Assembly (NCBI GenBank): GCA_050084515.1
Contig: CM114272.1
Location: forward strand, 61,194,001 to 61,258,000
Direction of reading: 5' to 3'
Length of the DNA stretch: 64,000 nucleotides
From: Blasia pusilla
Lineage: Eukaryota; Marchantiophyta; Marchantiopsida; Blasiales
In this document: positions 44,991 to 58,650 of the stretch, in pieces
How positions within the stretch are numbered: the stretch's first letter is position 1
Layout: each line of letters begins with the position of its first letter
The notes under the pieces: model-generated
The model's database searches: none
Told to the model about the DNA's origin: nothing
What the model saw: the letters and a program-made list of their open reading frames with translations, nothing else
Translations under genes and position numbers: made by a program

Positions 44991-47900
44991 CCTTCCTAGT
45001 CTCGCAACTAGCTAGTCTACGTTCCGACTTTGATGGGTCACACTAAGGTCTTTTCTTTGGACCGGCAATCATGACTCGCTTCCCGCGTCTCTGCTAGCGT
45101 GGGCGGCATAGACTTAACTATTCATGACAAAGGGGTAGGGTGATATTTGTTTCTAATCAAGCTTGCATAGTATGAACCAATGTATGCACGTTGTTTTAGA
45201 AAATGAAAATGAAAAATCTCTTGTAATAAATAAATAAAACATATAAGAATGTATATGCAATGCACTTATATGTTTGATTGACACATATTAAGTGTTTAGC
45301 GAACTAGATTTATCTTTCCAAAATTCAACGTTTATCATTTTACAAAAAATCTGATTTCATTCTAACAAAAGACAAAAGACATCTTGCCTATTGTTATGAG
45401 GATTTACTTATTTTTCATATTATCTTGACCTTAATATTTCCCTAAATATGTGGAGGAAATTTCTTAAGAGGTCCTTTGTGAAACTTTTATTGTGTAAGAG
45501 GCCCCATGGGAACTAATGTTACTTAAGAGGCCTCTTGACATGCATATGAAAGGAATGGTAAGATCTCATATACTATAGACCGATCAAGTTTTCAAAGAAC
45601 TTTGGCCACCACAGTCGGGCTCGCCCTTGTATGGGCATGTGATGTTGAACATAGGTCTATCACACTCCACTTAATCATACGTGGCAATCCGATGTCGAAT
45701 TATTGTTGTCCCAACAATAGTTCCATAGGGGTCCTCTTAAGCAATTTTCCCAAATATGAATGGTCTTGGAAAAAAAAACTCATAACTTTCTTTCTTCTTA
45801 CACAATAACAATTCCATGAGGTCCACTAAAACAATCTCTCAAACAGCAATCTTCAAATAAATGAATGGCCTCCTCAATTTTATTTGATCTTCCAATTTTT
45901 CTGTGACTTCGAAGGTTTTTTTAATGCGTTTCCCATTTGGAAAAGAAATGAAAGAGAGAATAAAAAGATGTAGAAAGCTTAGTATAAAAACTATTCCAAA
46001 ATATGCAACTAAACTCACCAATTAAAGCATTATTAATTAATTTATGCACTGGACGTAGAGTACGAGGTAGCCAGTCGAGGCCATGGGCACATGTCGGTGC
46101 AGATTCTCACATGGCCACGTCGTTCGTCCATCGATGCAAAAGTCAACTAATCTACGGCTGAGATGATGCCATTTGGGAACGTCCAGACGTCAGTCCCACG
46201 TTGAGACAGATACAAATCGCTGACCCAGCTTCGCCACTCCGTGTCTGCCAGCTAGACCCGTGTTCCCTGGCTTTTTTCCTTGCCTGCCCGACCCTAGATG
46301 CCAGCTAGACCCGGTCTTAATAATTTATATTATTGAGAGAATATGAGAGAAACCTCCTAAAATGTAGACACTTGTCTTTTGAAGGCTCTTCTTTATTGTT
46401 GCTGCATGTTGAATATAAGAGGAGAAAAAAAATCCATTAGCCCAATATCACACGGGTAACATAGTAGTTTCTTTTATTTATGGGTATGAGTGTGCATTTC
46501 AATCAAGTGGTTAGTACTCGTGAGGTCTCGTGCGATGCACAATCTTGTAATATATGCCCGGTCCTGAAATAATACATATATACGCGTCGGGTTTGAAAAG
46601 CAAGTGCTCCGAGTCATACTCTGAAGTTATCGCCATTTCATAAACGCTCCTCAAATTATAGTATAGATTAATTTATTTTTAAAACATAAAATATGTGGCT
46701 AGAGTTTGGACCCATGACTTATGTGAATTCTAGTGGAAAGTTTTGAGTAGTTGTAACTTAGGTTAGGATTTGAGGCTAGGGCACCTATCGTAAATCTGGC
46801 TCGATGAATCTTTGTTCAAAAAAAAAAAAAAAGTACCTTAGTTGTACATGTTTGGAGTCTTTTAGAAATTTTGTTTCAGAAAGAAGAGTATCTTACCATA
46901 TGTTTGACGCTCTTCTTCCTTAAGTAAGTTCACACCTACTCAAGAAAATAACATCTTTTTTTTCTTGTTTTAAAAAAAAAATAGAAACTTTCGGCGAGCT
47001 CCCGCGCTTCAAATGCTGGAGGGCTTGGGAGGCGTGGCATACGCATCAAAAAAACTCATCAAGAACCAATTTTTTTGGGTGCTTTGTAAAATATTACAAT
47101 AAATATATTTAGAAATAAAGATCAAAATAGTTTAAGTGAAGAACTTCGCATGTTGTGTGGGAACCAACTTGTAAACCCCTCTTATGATGTAAAAATGAAT
47201 CTTCATACGAGAATGATATTGTATTTACTTGTTTGCATTTTGATATTTTGATTATTTTTTTATTTTTTTATTTTTTTGAAATAATATTTTAAGGTAAGAA
47301 CTTGTATTTTCTAGATTATCAACATCATGTCTATTTTCAAGGATTGTAAAAATAAAAAATAGCTCATTATGAAAAATCATTTCTCTTGGAATACATCCAT
47401 CTTAATAAAAAATTATTTTCCAAAATAAATTATATCATGATGGAAGGAGAGATAAGGAAATATTCAGTCAATGGATGGAATGTTTTAATTTCTTATAAAT
47501 TAATTTTCATAATTATGAACATGAATTTGTGAGTAATTAAATATTTCATGCCCTTACTAGATGGCTCTAAGCTCCCTAGTGGTTCTACAATGCACCAACA
47601 AAAACACATAAGGTTTTGCAAAGTTTAGATATGATGAGGCCCTCACAATTGGTACTTGTGGAAACGTACGATCGATAAGATTAAGTTTGAAGTCTACTTT
47701 ATGTTTGAGATCTTTGTTATATTAGTAGGAAAATATTATATTTCTTTCATTTCTTCTTTATTCTTGTAAGATATTTCCACATGGGACTGTCACTCTAGTA
47801 TAAAAACTAAGTAACAATTGAAGAAGGAAAAATATCATGAAACAAGGATTTACTTTCCAAAAAAAATTTGCATTGAAAAAGTATCCCAAATTCCTCACAT

Positions 47901-50560
47901 AGTTTATTTACAAAAGGCCCTATAAACTCTTCAAGATTCTCCTTGTAGCCGTCCAACTGTAGTTGAATAGCACCGCGGAACTAACTCAATATCAAATCCC
48001 ACACAACTTCTTGTCGCATTGATTTAGCAAACCAATGCTTTCAACCACTTAGCCATACCTCCAAAAAAAATATACAAAGTATAATAAAGTACCCAATTAT
48101 TTGTAAATGGTATTCTTGCGCAATTATTCTTTTGGAACACATAGAAAATTTTTACTTAGACAAATATCTTAAAGAAAAGGAGAAATTCTTTGTTTCCAAT
48201 TGGCAAGTTTGATTGTATGCTTCCTCTACTTGAATATATTAGGGAATCTTTTGTTAAAAGAACCTCTCTCTATTTGGAATACTTCCATATTACAGAATAT
48301 TTTTATGGTGTGAAGAATGGGTCTTCTTTTCTTTATATAATTCAAGTTGAATCTTGGAAAATTGAACCTATAAATTTAGAAAACTTCACCAAAAAAACCA
48401 TCTTGAGATACCCACTTAAATAGAATCTCTAAATAAAGCTTATTATGTTAAATTTTTAGAAAATTTTGAGGAGTAAGAAAGTCAATGATGATTTCTTGGG
48501 TTTTGGACTTTGCTTTAGAATGATTTTGAAGGACAAATAATGATAAATTTTTCTCTCCTTATTCTTTGGAGTTTCATTCCACCATAAGAAAAGAAATATA
48601 TTATAGGAAAGCTTACTTTGAGAAATATTTATGCTCCAAATAGGAAAGGCTTCAATGTAGAGTTGGACTAATATATAATAATCCCAATAAAAATTCTATA
48701 TTCTTCCCAAAAATTCCTATATTATATATATTATTCATTCAAGAAAAAGGAGATGGGGGGAGGAAGGGGATGTTAATATATAAGGATGAAACTCTTGTCA
48801 AAAAGGAAATATGAGATGTCATATTAGTTACTTGTGCGACTTCCAAAACTATGATCCACAAACAGATTTGGAACTCTCTCTATACTTTGTCTATGACATC
48901 TAATCTTAAATTTTGCCTTATGTCATATTTAGACCCATGTACCATTAGATCTTCTTGTGTTGATGCTTCACTCCACTATTACTTCACTTTTATATTACAT
49001 TATGAGCATGGTTGCACATAAACGGACAAGTCCGTCTCTATGATGTATATGGACGGATAGGTTTAGACATGTCTACGGACACAAACTTTGTCCATATGGA
49101 GCCTTGATTATGAGGGGAACATATTACTACCTCTTATGGAAAGAAAATAATTTGAGTCATAAAATAATATGTGGCTAACCAAGTATGAAACACAAAAATA
49201 TTTCCATTATTTTTTAATTGAAGAAAATGAGGTTAATTAATCTAAAAAATTATCGTAAAATAAATTTAAACCTCATAAGAAAATATCAGCCTTTTTCTTT
49301 CCTTTTGAAGAGTTGGAATATTTTAACACTCTTTTTGGAAGATAAACACATAGAGAAATTGGACTCCAAAGAAATTACAACCTAGTTTGGAACCTATTTG
49401 AGCATTGGAGGGTTTTTCCGAATTGGATTTTATGGCGGCTTTCCTCATAAAAGTTAGGTCCAAAATTATTTTGGGATGAATAAGATAACGTTAGAAAGCT
49501 TGTGAGGATTACATTCTAACGCATCAAGAATTTGGTCAAATGTATAAGAAAAAGTCTTGAAACACCTCTAGAATTGTTAGATTGATAGTTTGGATTGAGG
49601 GGCACAAGGAGTGGCTCAACATGGATTCTTTGGATGAAGGAGGGACTGAATTTAGATGGCCGTGCGTATTAGCGGGAGGGGATGGGGGTCTCTAAGGGAG
49701 TTTGGAAGTTGAACCCCATCTTGAGCATATAATGAAATAAGGGTGTAGGATAGACATTGGATTTAGACACCGAGCCAAATTCGGGTGGTCCAATTTTGGA
49801 ACTTAGTTCAAGTCTCAGATATTGAGTTCTATCATAGACTCATTCGAGGTCCATTGGGTAGTTAGGACCACCAAACGTACTAGAGCTATTTTGGGTGTTT
49901 AAACTCTCAAGGAAATCTATTCCAAGTCTTCCATGACTTGTGTATGTTGGGGAGTGAGGGGCTAGGTAGATATTTGACTCTGTCTAGATTTATGGAGCTT
50001 GATGGATGATAAAAACCCAAAACTCAAGAGACTCGAGGTTGATTGATCTAAACTGTGGCCAATGTGAATGCTTAGGTGTAGATAAGTAATGAGAGCATGA
50101 TCTATTGAACATAAGCTTTAGTAACCCAAAAGACCGATAGTTTAGAGAGTAGGTGGGCGACATTGGCAGATCTCATTAATCGTAGGCAGTGGGATGTAAC
50201 CCCATGGGATACCTCCTAGATACTTTTAATTGCCAAACTGATTATGAGGCCTCAATAAAATTTTTATTAGACTAGTGTACATTCCGTGTCATGCACGGGA
50301 TTGAAGGGCCCTCTAATCCTTACTAACCATGTTGCTCATAAATTAAAAATATTTTTCTTACTGCTCGTAATGTGAGAAATATTTTCTTGCTGCACCAAGT
50401 ACTACGTGTCAAATCAAAACATGTGTTTGCGAATCAAGAAGGCACTCTCCAACAATAATATAGATATGGTGGATAGAGATGCGAGTGGTCTTCACGGCAA
50501 ACAAGCGCCTTAATAGGGCGTCTCAGAAATGTGTCGTAAGGGCGGATGGCTGAAGCCGTA
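44991..50560. other. AT-rich intergenic DNA
   Basis: No gene, RNA or clear element. Poly-A and poly-T runs are frequent (46818-46832, 46970-46981). Confidence 0.5.
49013..49100. repeat. Short GGAC/GTCC inverted-end element
   Basis: Begins GGTTGCACATAAACGGACAAG and ends GGACACAAACTTTGTCC. The reverse of the right end matches the left end of the 794-1376 element over about 20 bases, so the two belong to one family. Confidence 0.45.
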
Positions 50561-52274
50561 ACTTGTTTTATGGTCAAATGCTGTCCCCGGGTGCGGGGTG
50601 CCGTTGGAGGTGGACGCTCACCTCCTACGGCCGGACGTACAAGACATATCTCTGTGTATTTAACTCAGTCCCTATGAAAGTTATGGAGTCCGACAAGATT
50701 GAGACTCCTCGAACAAAAACGGAGGCCGTTCCTATTTTATGGTCAAACACACGACGGACGTAAAAAAAATCATGTTCTCCAAGTGAGACGCCTTAATATC
50801 ACACTCCAAAAACCGTCCATAGGGGAGGTGCATGTGGTTTAGTATTCAACATAAAAACTTTCCTTAAAGAAAGTTACGGAACGGGAGGTCTCACCCCTCC
50901 GGAGCCGTTCTTGAGACGCCCTACACATCCCGAACTCATCCCACAAACGTTACGTGCCGGAAAGAAATCGCGCACGAAAATTACCGCTGCCCGTCGCCCC
51001 TTCTTCCCGTCCCATCCAGACTCCAGAAGGGGCACGTGACCGTTGCCTCTCCCCCCCCCCCACGACGTTGACAGCGTCGCGCGGACGAACAGTACCTGGA
51101 GTCGACCTCTGGAACATCCCGTCCCGCCCCGCGTCCCGTGGGAATTGACCTCTGGAAAAGCCCGTCCCGTCCCGTAGGCGTGGCGGGGCGGGCCAAGGAT
51201 CGAATGAGTTGTGATGAGTTGGAATGTCCAGAGGGGAGGGGAGGGGAGGGGAGGGATAGGGAGAGAGGAGGAGGAGGAGGAGGAGGGTGCATTTGAGTGA
51301 GAAGATGGGTGCCTTCGGAGTAATATGAATGTAATGAATTTTGGCTTTGCGGATTGATCGGCCGCGCTGTTGCTGGGATGGTGAGTTGCGTATCGGGGGA
51401 TCATCGACGCGGAGGGAAGGAGCGAGGGAGGAGATTGCGGACAGAGGGAGAGGGAGGGCGGCTGGCGGGCGGTAGTTGAAATCGGTATGCGCGAATTATT
51501 GTTGTGTTTGGGGGAGCGGAGAGGGCGGAGAGAAAGGGAAGTGCTTCAGGGAGCGTGGTGGTGAGAGCGGAGGGGAGGGAGAGGAAGGGAGGCGCGATAG
51601 GGAGATTGTTGTGGAGGTCGTAGTGGCGGAGGAATGGTTGTGGATCCTGTGGCCGGAAGGGGCACGATGGTGCCCGGATGGTGTCTGAAGGGGGTTTTGA
51701 ATTACGAATAGTGCACAGTCGTTTCGTCTCGTCTGTGCGGTGGTGATCTCGAGAGGAGATTCGTAGTCAGGAGGAGCGAGCGCTAAACGCCTCCCTTCGT
51801 CGCCGCTCGATATTTTCTGGGCAGGGTGTAAGCTGTCTACCCGTGGTGAGAAAGCTCTTATTTATTTATCCCTCCACCTCCTTCCGGTCTTCGTGTATGA
51901 GAATAAAGATTAGGAAGTAGAGAACATCGGTTGGCTGAGGAGTAGATGAAGGGCGCACGGCAACTTCTTCTGTGCGCGAGAAGAAGTCCGGGCGTTTAGA
52001 TCGCGGAAATGGCACCTTTCTTGTCCCAAGTGAACCCGGGTGGAGGAAGATCGATCGATTGCGTCATGTCTATTTGATGACCTGAAACTGTATTCTTGGT
52101 CTCTTCCCCCATGTAGCCGAAGACCGACGTTGGTCTCACAATCCCGTTAGCTGCACTGAAACGGGTTATGAAGCAGTATAGCTCTTACTCAGACGTCGCC
52201 AGCCTTCGGTATTTCCGTCTCTCTTACCTCCTTGTCACGTCCTGCAGTAGGAGCTCGCCTCTCAGTGGCTCATC
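50561..52274. other. GC-rich upstream region of the lunapark gene
   Basis: Base composition shifts from AT-rich to GC-rich from about 50560. It contains a C11 run (51051-51061) and the G-rich tract at 51231-51287. Open frames here on both strands are Pro/Ser or Gly/Arg-rich composition artefacts. It probably holds the promoter and 5' UTR of the lunapark gene. Confidence 0.5.
51231..51287 (+). repeat. (GGGGA)n / (GGA)n purine tract
   Basis: Four or more GGGGA units followed by six GGA units. Runs of three to four G at short spacing could form a G-quadruplex or H-DNA. Confidence 0.85.
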
Positions 52275-55025
52275 ATGGGGGACGATGAGATTCGTAAAGA
52301 AGATGTAAAATTGGCCGCACTAGCTTCGACGATCACAGATGCAAAGGTGAAACCGCGGAAAGGCATGGTTAGCAGGATATGGAGCGCCATGGGACTTGTT
52401 GGTCACCTGTTTTTCAGAAATTCCAAGGAGGATTTTGAGAAGAGATTGCAGCATTTGTCCAAGGAGGAGGTATCTGTGCACAGTCGATTGAAGAGGCGAA
52501 CGCAGTTCTGGAGAAAGTTCGCACGAAATCTCATTTTGTATTCTGTGATTGGTGAGGTAGCCCACTCGTTCCATCACCTGGTCTCAGGCGCAGTGATGTG
52601 CCTCCACTTCTCTTACCTGCACATGCCTTATTTTGTGAGGATTAGTCACGGTTTCCCGGGGCTTGATCTTCTTCTACTCTTCACGTAAAATCGTTTCGTT
52701 TCTAAGTTTCAACTTTAGTTTCGAGTCCGATGATCGGACATGATAGACAAACTACGAATAGCATTCTCAGTGGAAAATTCAGAGAAATTGGGGCATAGTT
52801 TTTGTTTCTCTGTCAGGCACTCTGCACTGTTGCTTTAGACTTTTTGGATTCTTATTTCACAATCGTTCAGCATAGCAATTAATACAGAAAAGTATGTGAG
52901 GGCATCTAGTTTGCATGCCATCACTTGTCACAGAACTGCAATATCGTTTTTGCATCCGTGACAGCCCTCTCCAGGGGTTACAGATGAGATAGCTTGGACG
53001 TTTTGGCTACCTGCATGCTAGATGTTCTGTGAAATTTCATCTGAGAAGTAGAAAATTTGACAGATTTGAATCACTGTACAGTTGCCATGGAGTCCTTGAT
53101 GAAGAGCTAAGTTGTCCATGTGTGTGTAGGTTTTGATTTTGGGTATAGCAATATGGGCAACAAGGAATCCAGATATGCTTTGGGAAACACGAGCTTTGCG
53201 AGTGCTTCCTGTTTTTGCTTTGCCGCTCTTTACGACTTTGATATACTCATCATGTGCAAGCTTCAATCGTATGCGTAAGAGTCTCTTTTCCTCCGTAGAT
53301 TAGACTTGGGGAGTCTCCCTAAGTGTGGTGTGAAGTACATCAAGGGACATTTGAGACATCCAGATATCATCACAAGTACTTAATATGTAAGACTTGAGAA
53401 TCCATGAGCATGTAAAGGCACAGAACTCTTAAAAGCAGTACTTGGATCATATTGGCAGTGACTTGAGGAGTTTCTTGATTGTCAGTGTAAATTGCCATGG
53501 CCAAAGATAACATGCTATTAATCTCACTTCCATCTTTGAAAAGTTAATGGCTCTGTCCAACTAGCCAGGAGAGAGAGCTCTAAACTGCAGGAGAGATAGT
53601 TGCTGTACTAAGCTTCTAGAGTGCGACACAAGCTGTGGTCAAGCTGATTGTAGGGGGTGTCTTCCGTAATCTTTACAATCTAAATTATACCGGGATAACC
53701 ATGCCTTAGGTCTCCTAAATAACAGACGAATAATCATCCTGCTGTTCAGTGGCCATTACTGAAGCATTGTTTTGCAATGCAGGTGAAGCGAAAGATCAGA
53801 AGACACTAGAAAAGCTGCGGGCAGAAAGACAACAAAAGATTGATGAACTGAAGGAGAAGACAAACTACTATTTAACTCAACAATTGATCCAGGTGTGGTG
53901 GCTCTGGATGTTGGGTAGTTCTACATACCTTCCTTACCCGTTATCCTGAACTTTGGCCATCAAGGAGATCTCGGAGATGAGTGCTCATCCATGTCATCTA
54001 CCTCTTCATGACACAATTTCTCATGTTTACACATCGCCTAGCAATTTCTTTCACCGACTGCTCGTCACACTGTTCATGTCCTGTCATCTTCCACTGTTCT
54101 CAATTGTTTCAGTTGCATAATCCTGACATTTCGTTTTTGTTTTTGTGCTGATGTGACAGAAATATGACCTAGATCCAGCTGCCAAAGCAGCAGCAGCAAG
54201 TGTGCTTGCATCCAAGTTGGGTGCTGAATCTGGATTAAAATTTGCCTTACATGCCACTGATCTGGTAGAGAAAGATGATGGTGGCAAGGTCCCTAAAATT
54301 GGCCGGGGTGCTGACACAGAAGTTATGGACTCCTCTGGGGTCAGAAAGCGCAGAAATCTTTCCTCCCAAGCGGATCAGAGAGGTAGTCTCCGTCAGATTA
54401 ACCCGCAAGGTAACCAGGAAGAAAGGATGGAGATGTCCAGAGAAAGACTGGTGGAAGACATCGATGCTTGGGAACATTTGAGGGAGGTAGAGCATCACAG
54501 GGCAAAACCGGATGAAGGGGGATGGATTAGCAGGCTGGCAGCCATGCTTGTGGGTGAAGACCCTTCACAGTGTTATGCCCTCATCTGTGGAAAGTGTCAC
54601 ATGCATAATGGTGAGTAAACCCTTTCATGACTTTCTACAATCTATCTTCCCTCCGCCTTGGATTTGAGTATGAGAAGGTTTTTTCAAATTTTTGTTTCTA
54701 GTGGTTTGTTCAGCAGTTTATCTTATGGTTATTTGGTATTTAATTTTTGATTGCAGGTCTGGCCAAAAAGGAAGACTACCAATACATCACATATTATTGC
54801 CCTCACTGTCACGCTCTGAATAAATCTAATCAGATTGAGGTGAGTGAACCACAGGAAACACCTGGAGGTTCAGAAACAGTTCACAGTGCTGGAGTCGAAG
54901 AGGTTTTCAGCTCATGTGGTGCGACCTCTCTCGCACCATCTCAGGAGGACCCTACAAGCAACTCAGCTTCATCTCCTCCAGGACACAATGCAATCCAGGA
55001 GCATGATGAGATTCTCAGCACTTGA
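52275..55025 (+). CDS. LNP: Lunapark-family ER junction protein
   Basis: Lunapark proteins sit at three-way junctions of the ER network and in plants work with the RHD3/atlastin fusion GTPases. Five exons join in frame: 52275-52556, 53130-53274, 53783-53892, 54160-54610, 54757-55025. All introns are GT-AG, and the product is 418 residues. The N-terminus has a helix with KEDFEKRLQHLSKEE, then a first membrane segment (FARNLILYSVIGE continuing into VLILGIAIWA across exons 1-2) and a second (VLPVFALPLFTTLIYSS), forming the hairpin. A coiled coil (DQKTLEKLRAERQQKIDELKEK) and YDLDPAAKAAAASVLASKLG follow. The lunapark zinc finger (CGKCHMHNG.., YYCPHCHALN) spans exons 4-5. Length and domain order fit plant members. 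The start is the first ATG of the frame (CATCATGG). Confidence 0.92.
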
Positions 55026-55861
55026 TCTTTTGAGGTCTTCTTGTGGTCTCCATTTTTGCTTCTTGGCAAGTATTCTGCCCTTGGTTGACCAGTTGGAAGC
55101 AGCGGCCTGTGCAGAACAAGGATGCTGTATGTAAAGTATTTGAAACGTAGTGAAATCATTCGAACCCAGTGGTTCATGTGAATCAGTCTCCTGAACATCC
55201 AGTGGGGATGAGTGAGTGCTGTCCCCCTTGCCAGGTGTGCATCCCCATCTTAGTGACGATTACTCCGAAAAAACCTTGGTTTCCTCTTTGCAAAAGAGGA
55301 CAATCTCCAAAGTTTGGTACAAGAGTTTTGAGTCCAATCTTTGGAAGGCCAATTTTATTGATGGTAGTCGAGTGATCCACAACAAGTGGAACTTTTGAGA
55401 CCTTGGTGCTGTCGTTGTATCATTGGTGTTTGCTTTTGCCTTCACTACTGAGTCGGTGTTCCTGAATCCTCTTCAGTGCTCGTGAAGGAAATGGGTAAGA
55501 GAGGAATGCTTAGTTCGGGATGAAAAGAAGCTATATAGTGGGTACTTGATGACTCTGGGAAGGCATGGCCACGATGACAAGCATTCGGCTGGAATGTGCA
55601 GTGGTTATTGGCCATCCCTAATACACAGATGGAGTCGTGCTTTTGAGGAAGAATTTGATAAAGTGCTTCTGAGGAAGAATTTGATAAACTGCTACAGAAT
55701 CTGTGAAAATCGGTTCCAGATTTGTTTCGTACTCAATGAAAGAACAAGCAAATTTTTTTTTTAATGCGGATCAGTATACTCTACAGATCCAGTCTGTAGC
55801 ACATGAGTAGATGTTTTTGGAGATTTTCTGGTCTCTCTTATTAGTCTGAATATGTGGCTGC
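55026..55861. other. 3' flank of the lunapark gene
   Basis: Likely 3' UTR and terminator. No separate gene was recognised. Short duplicated phrase GAGGAAGAATTTGATAAA at 55645 and 55670. Confidence 0.5.
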
Positions 55862-56410
55862 CTAATTCATCCATGAGCCTAGAATGCATCTGAAGGCTTG
55901 TGAGAAACTCATCACGTCATTGTGGGTCCAGTATACTGTCAAATTTTGGATTGTAGTCGCACAAGAGTGGTGGAGATGCCCATCCCTACTTCGCATGCCG
56001 GTTATAGTTGTCCTAATCTGTGAACCTCGTGTCAAGACTAAATTGTAGCAGCTGGCTAACTGCTCTGGGTTCTGCTGTGCAGTCTCCATGTTTGTGCACA
56101 GAGGTGCATTCGCAAGTGTTAGCATACAATGTCTGAAGCATACATACATGTGGATAGCGTGTTCTTGTGTTCCTGATGTTATTCTCAATTGGTTCATTGC
56201 ATCGAATGGATCCTGAAAGGATGACACTATGATTGTGAGCACTGACTTCTGTTGCAAAAGCTTCCCCCCTGCAGCAGCAATGTACAAGGACTCCATGGTT
56301 GGTTTTGGTATGTCAAATAAGCCATCTGAGAGTAGGAAAGCTTGTATTCGTACCCGACTGTAGCCGGTTACCAGCGTTCCCAGTTCATTACGTCCCAGCG
56401 CTCCTGTCAC
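55862..56410 (-). CDS. Unrecognised 182-codon open frame
   Basis: Long for its AT content and convergent with the lunapark gene. The N-terminal half is well balanced (LGTLVTGYSRVRIQAFLLSD, FDIPKPTMESLYIAAAGGK, VLTIIVSSFQDPFDAMNQLR) and looks protein-like; the C-terminal half is less so. A possible splice acceptor (GTGACAG) overlaps the first codons, so it might be a last exon of a gene whose upstream part was lost or lies beyond the repeats at 56432. No domain, signal peptide or membrane segment was identified. Confidence 0.3.
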   Translation of the reverse strand: MTGALGRNELGTLVTGYSRVRIQAFLLSDGLFDIPKPTMESLYIAAAGGKLLQQKSVLTIIVSSFQDPFDAMNQLRITSGTQEHAIHMYVCFRHCMLTLANAPLCTNMETAQQNPEQLASCYNLVLTRGSQIRTTITGMRSRDGHLHHSCATTIQNLTVYWTHNDVMSFSQAFRCILGSWMN

Positions 56411-56431
56411 AAACCAGGTAGTTCTTCATGA

Positions 56432-56650
56432 AGTTCCAATTGAATTCCATGAATACGATAGATTACCCTCCAAATAAAGTCTTACTAAAATCTCAAATAT
56501 TTATGGTATACTCTCAAATCTATATTATTATGGAAGAGTCCAGTTCCAATGGACTTCCATGAATACGAAAGATTACCCTCAAATAAAGTCTTACTAACTT
56601 CTCATATATTCGAGGAATACCCTCAAATCTATATTATTACGGGAGAGTTC
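56432..56650. repeat. Tandem duplication, two units of 110 bp
   Basis: Units 56432-56541 and 56542-56650 both start AGTTCCAAT and share CTTCCATGAATACGA, AGATTACCCTC, AAATAAAGTCTTACTAA, ACCCTCAAATCTATATTATTA and end GGAAGAGTCC or GGGAGAGTTC. Confidence 0.85.
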
Positions 56651-57585
56651 TTAAATAATTAAGGATCATATCTCATTGTTTGATAGTGGTAATTGGGTAG
56701 AAAAAAATGTTTAATGTGGCATGGGCAAGGAAGAAAAATATTTGAAGTTGTGTGGTTATATTTAGCAAAAGTTTTTTAATTTTTTTTAATTTTGGTGTAA
56801 ATTGAATAAACATCTTACTAGTAAAATCATAAAGCCCACGAAGTAGCTGAGCCCACAAACAAGAAAGTAGTCATATTCCCCACAAGAGTAGTCATGTGCC
56901 AAGTGGGAATAAAGAATCTAAAATCGACTTTCAGCCTCACAAGTGTCTACCAAAATGTGCTCACTATTGAAGTCTTCCTGTCTTGTTACCACACGAGGAG
57001 CACCTCAGGAGTATGAATTGCTCGGACACAGATTTGGTTATGAAAGTGGATAGGAAGAGCGATTTAAGGAAATAAGAATTTTAAGTTAACTCAAAACCCT
57101 CATTAAACGAATCCCCAAAAAAGTGGAGAGGGAGGTATATATCCTTAATTAGGACTACATCATCCTAACATGGGGACTTACATCTATATCATTCTCTAAC
57201 CACATTTAATTTCTTACTAGTACACATGCTTTACACAAATTCTGAATTTTGTTGCCCCTAAAAATTTCTCATTGCGCAAATTATGAAAAATAATTTGTTC
57301 TTGCCCGTTTATAAGATGTGCTTGAGCATGTTGTAATGTAATGGAGATTTTTTGTTTGTAATATAATAAAAAAAAAGATGAAAGTTTCAATTCCTCTATC
57401 CAAGATCCCATAGATTCCCATAGCAATAAGACAAAATAGTAGTCTTCGTGAAAATGATTGTAGATTTGGATCTTCTTCTTTAGTCGTTATTTGTATGCAT
57501 TATACATTGAAATTTGATTTTATTGCACTAAAATTTTAGGAGGCCATTGGTTAGTACTCATAGAGCTTGAATGGTTCCCACTTCA
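56651..57585. other. AT-rich intergenic DNA
   Basis: Nothing recognisable. Confidence 0.5.
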
Positions 57586-57589
57586 TGCC

Positions 57590-58210
57590 CAAACCTCAAA
57601 ATTAGTTTGCTCTCCACTCTGAGATGCCAAATGACGGGGAGTCGAGATGGGTGCTAGGCATGAGACATATGAACACATGTCCAAGATCCAAGATGCATTT
57701 GGAGAGTTGGAAGTTGCAAAATGTATAAGAAAACTCTGTCAAGCCATCTCGGGGGTAACTAGTCAATACAGGTCTCGAGAGGTCACATTTGGATATGTTG
57801 TGGGCCAAAATCAAGGGCCCAAGGTGGACGATGGGGAGGTACTTTGACACGAGACCCTATTCCTTCCTACATGCTCAAGTCTATGAACAAGGGATTAACC
57901 ATGATGCACATTTAGCCGTGTTTCAGGTTTGAGCTAAGGAACCAATAGGGACGCATCTTGAGGAAATAACCGACATGCTCCCGTATATGCAAGTGACTTG
58001 GGGAGATGGGTCAAGACTAAGGAAGAGGCTTCATAGCAAAAAAATACATACTTGGGGGAATTGGTCCCAATTAGAGCTTGGCTTGGCGACTTCTTAGCTA
58101 CCTTTGGACGCGCAACTGGTTGAGACTTTGAGACTCAACCTAAGACTTACGCTTACAGAGCTTAATGTCAAGAGTGCTTCGGGGTGAAGCAATCCTGAAC
58201 TTAGAGGAGT
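57590..58210 (-). repeat. Dispersed repeat, minus-strand copy
   Basis: Reverse-complement relative of 44160-44990. Parts of it are open over 60-80 codons on both strands, but the sequence matches the other copy as DNA, not as protein. Confidence 0.6.
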
Positions 58211-58361
58211 AGAGTTGAGCTTTAGGATGATATTGGACTAAAAAATGAAAATATTCTTTCTACCCATTATGATATGTGTCATGCTTCAAAGTTCTTGTAG
58301 AGCCAAAATGCAATCCTCTAAACTAGATGCTTTATCTAAAGGAAAAGCTAAGAACATAGGA

Positions 58362-58650
58362 AGGAGGATTGCCAAGGTTGCATGTGGACAAAGTATATGT
58401 CCATAGACATTGACAAGTATGCGGATGTATGTTTGTTACATGGAAAAACTTGTCTATGTGGGAAATTTTGTGCATCCAGACCTACTTCTTGCATCCAAGC
58501 GCCACTTTGCCCTGCCTTGCCATTGTGTACTGGCCCCCCTTCCCATCCCCACCCCTTGATCAAGTCCTCCCGAGGCGAATTGGGGTCACTTGGATCCAAA
58601 ATTTTGATCTCTGCGGGGGCAGGAGTAGGTGTTTGTTGGAAAATTTGTAC
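58362..58650. repeat. Possible third GGAC/GTCC-type element
   Basis: Starts AAGGTTGCATGTGGACAAAG and contains GTCCATAGACA and a GTCTATGTGGG block, then a GC-richer interior. It is similar in style to 794-1376, but its right end is not defined. Confidence 0.3.

Noticed and set aside
50874-51404. Long Pro/Ser-rich open frames on the minus strand
   Set aside because: They lie on GC-rich low-complexity DNA with GGA and C runs; the residues mirror base composition and no domain is seen.
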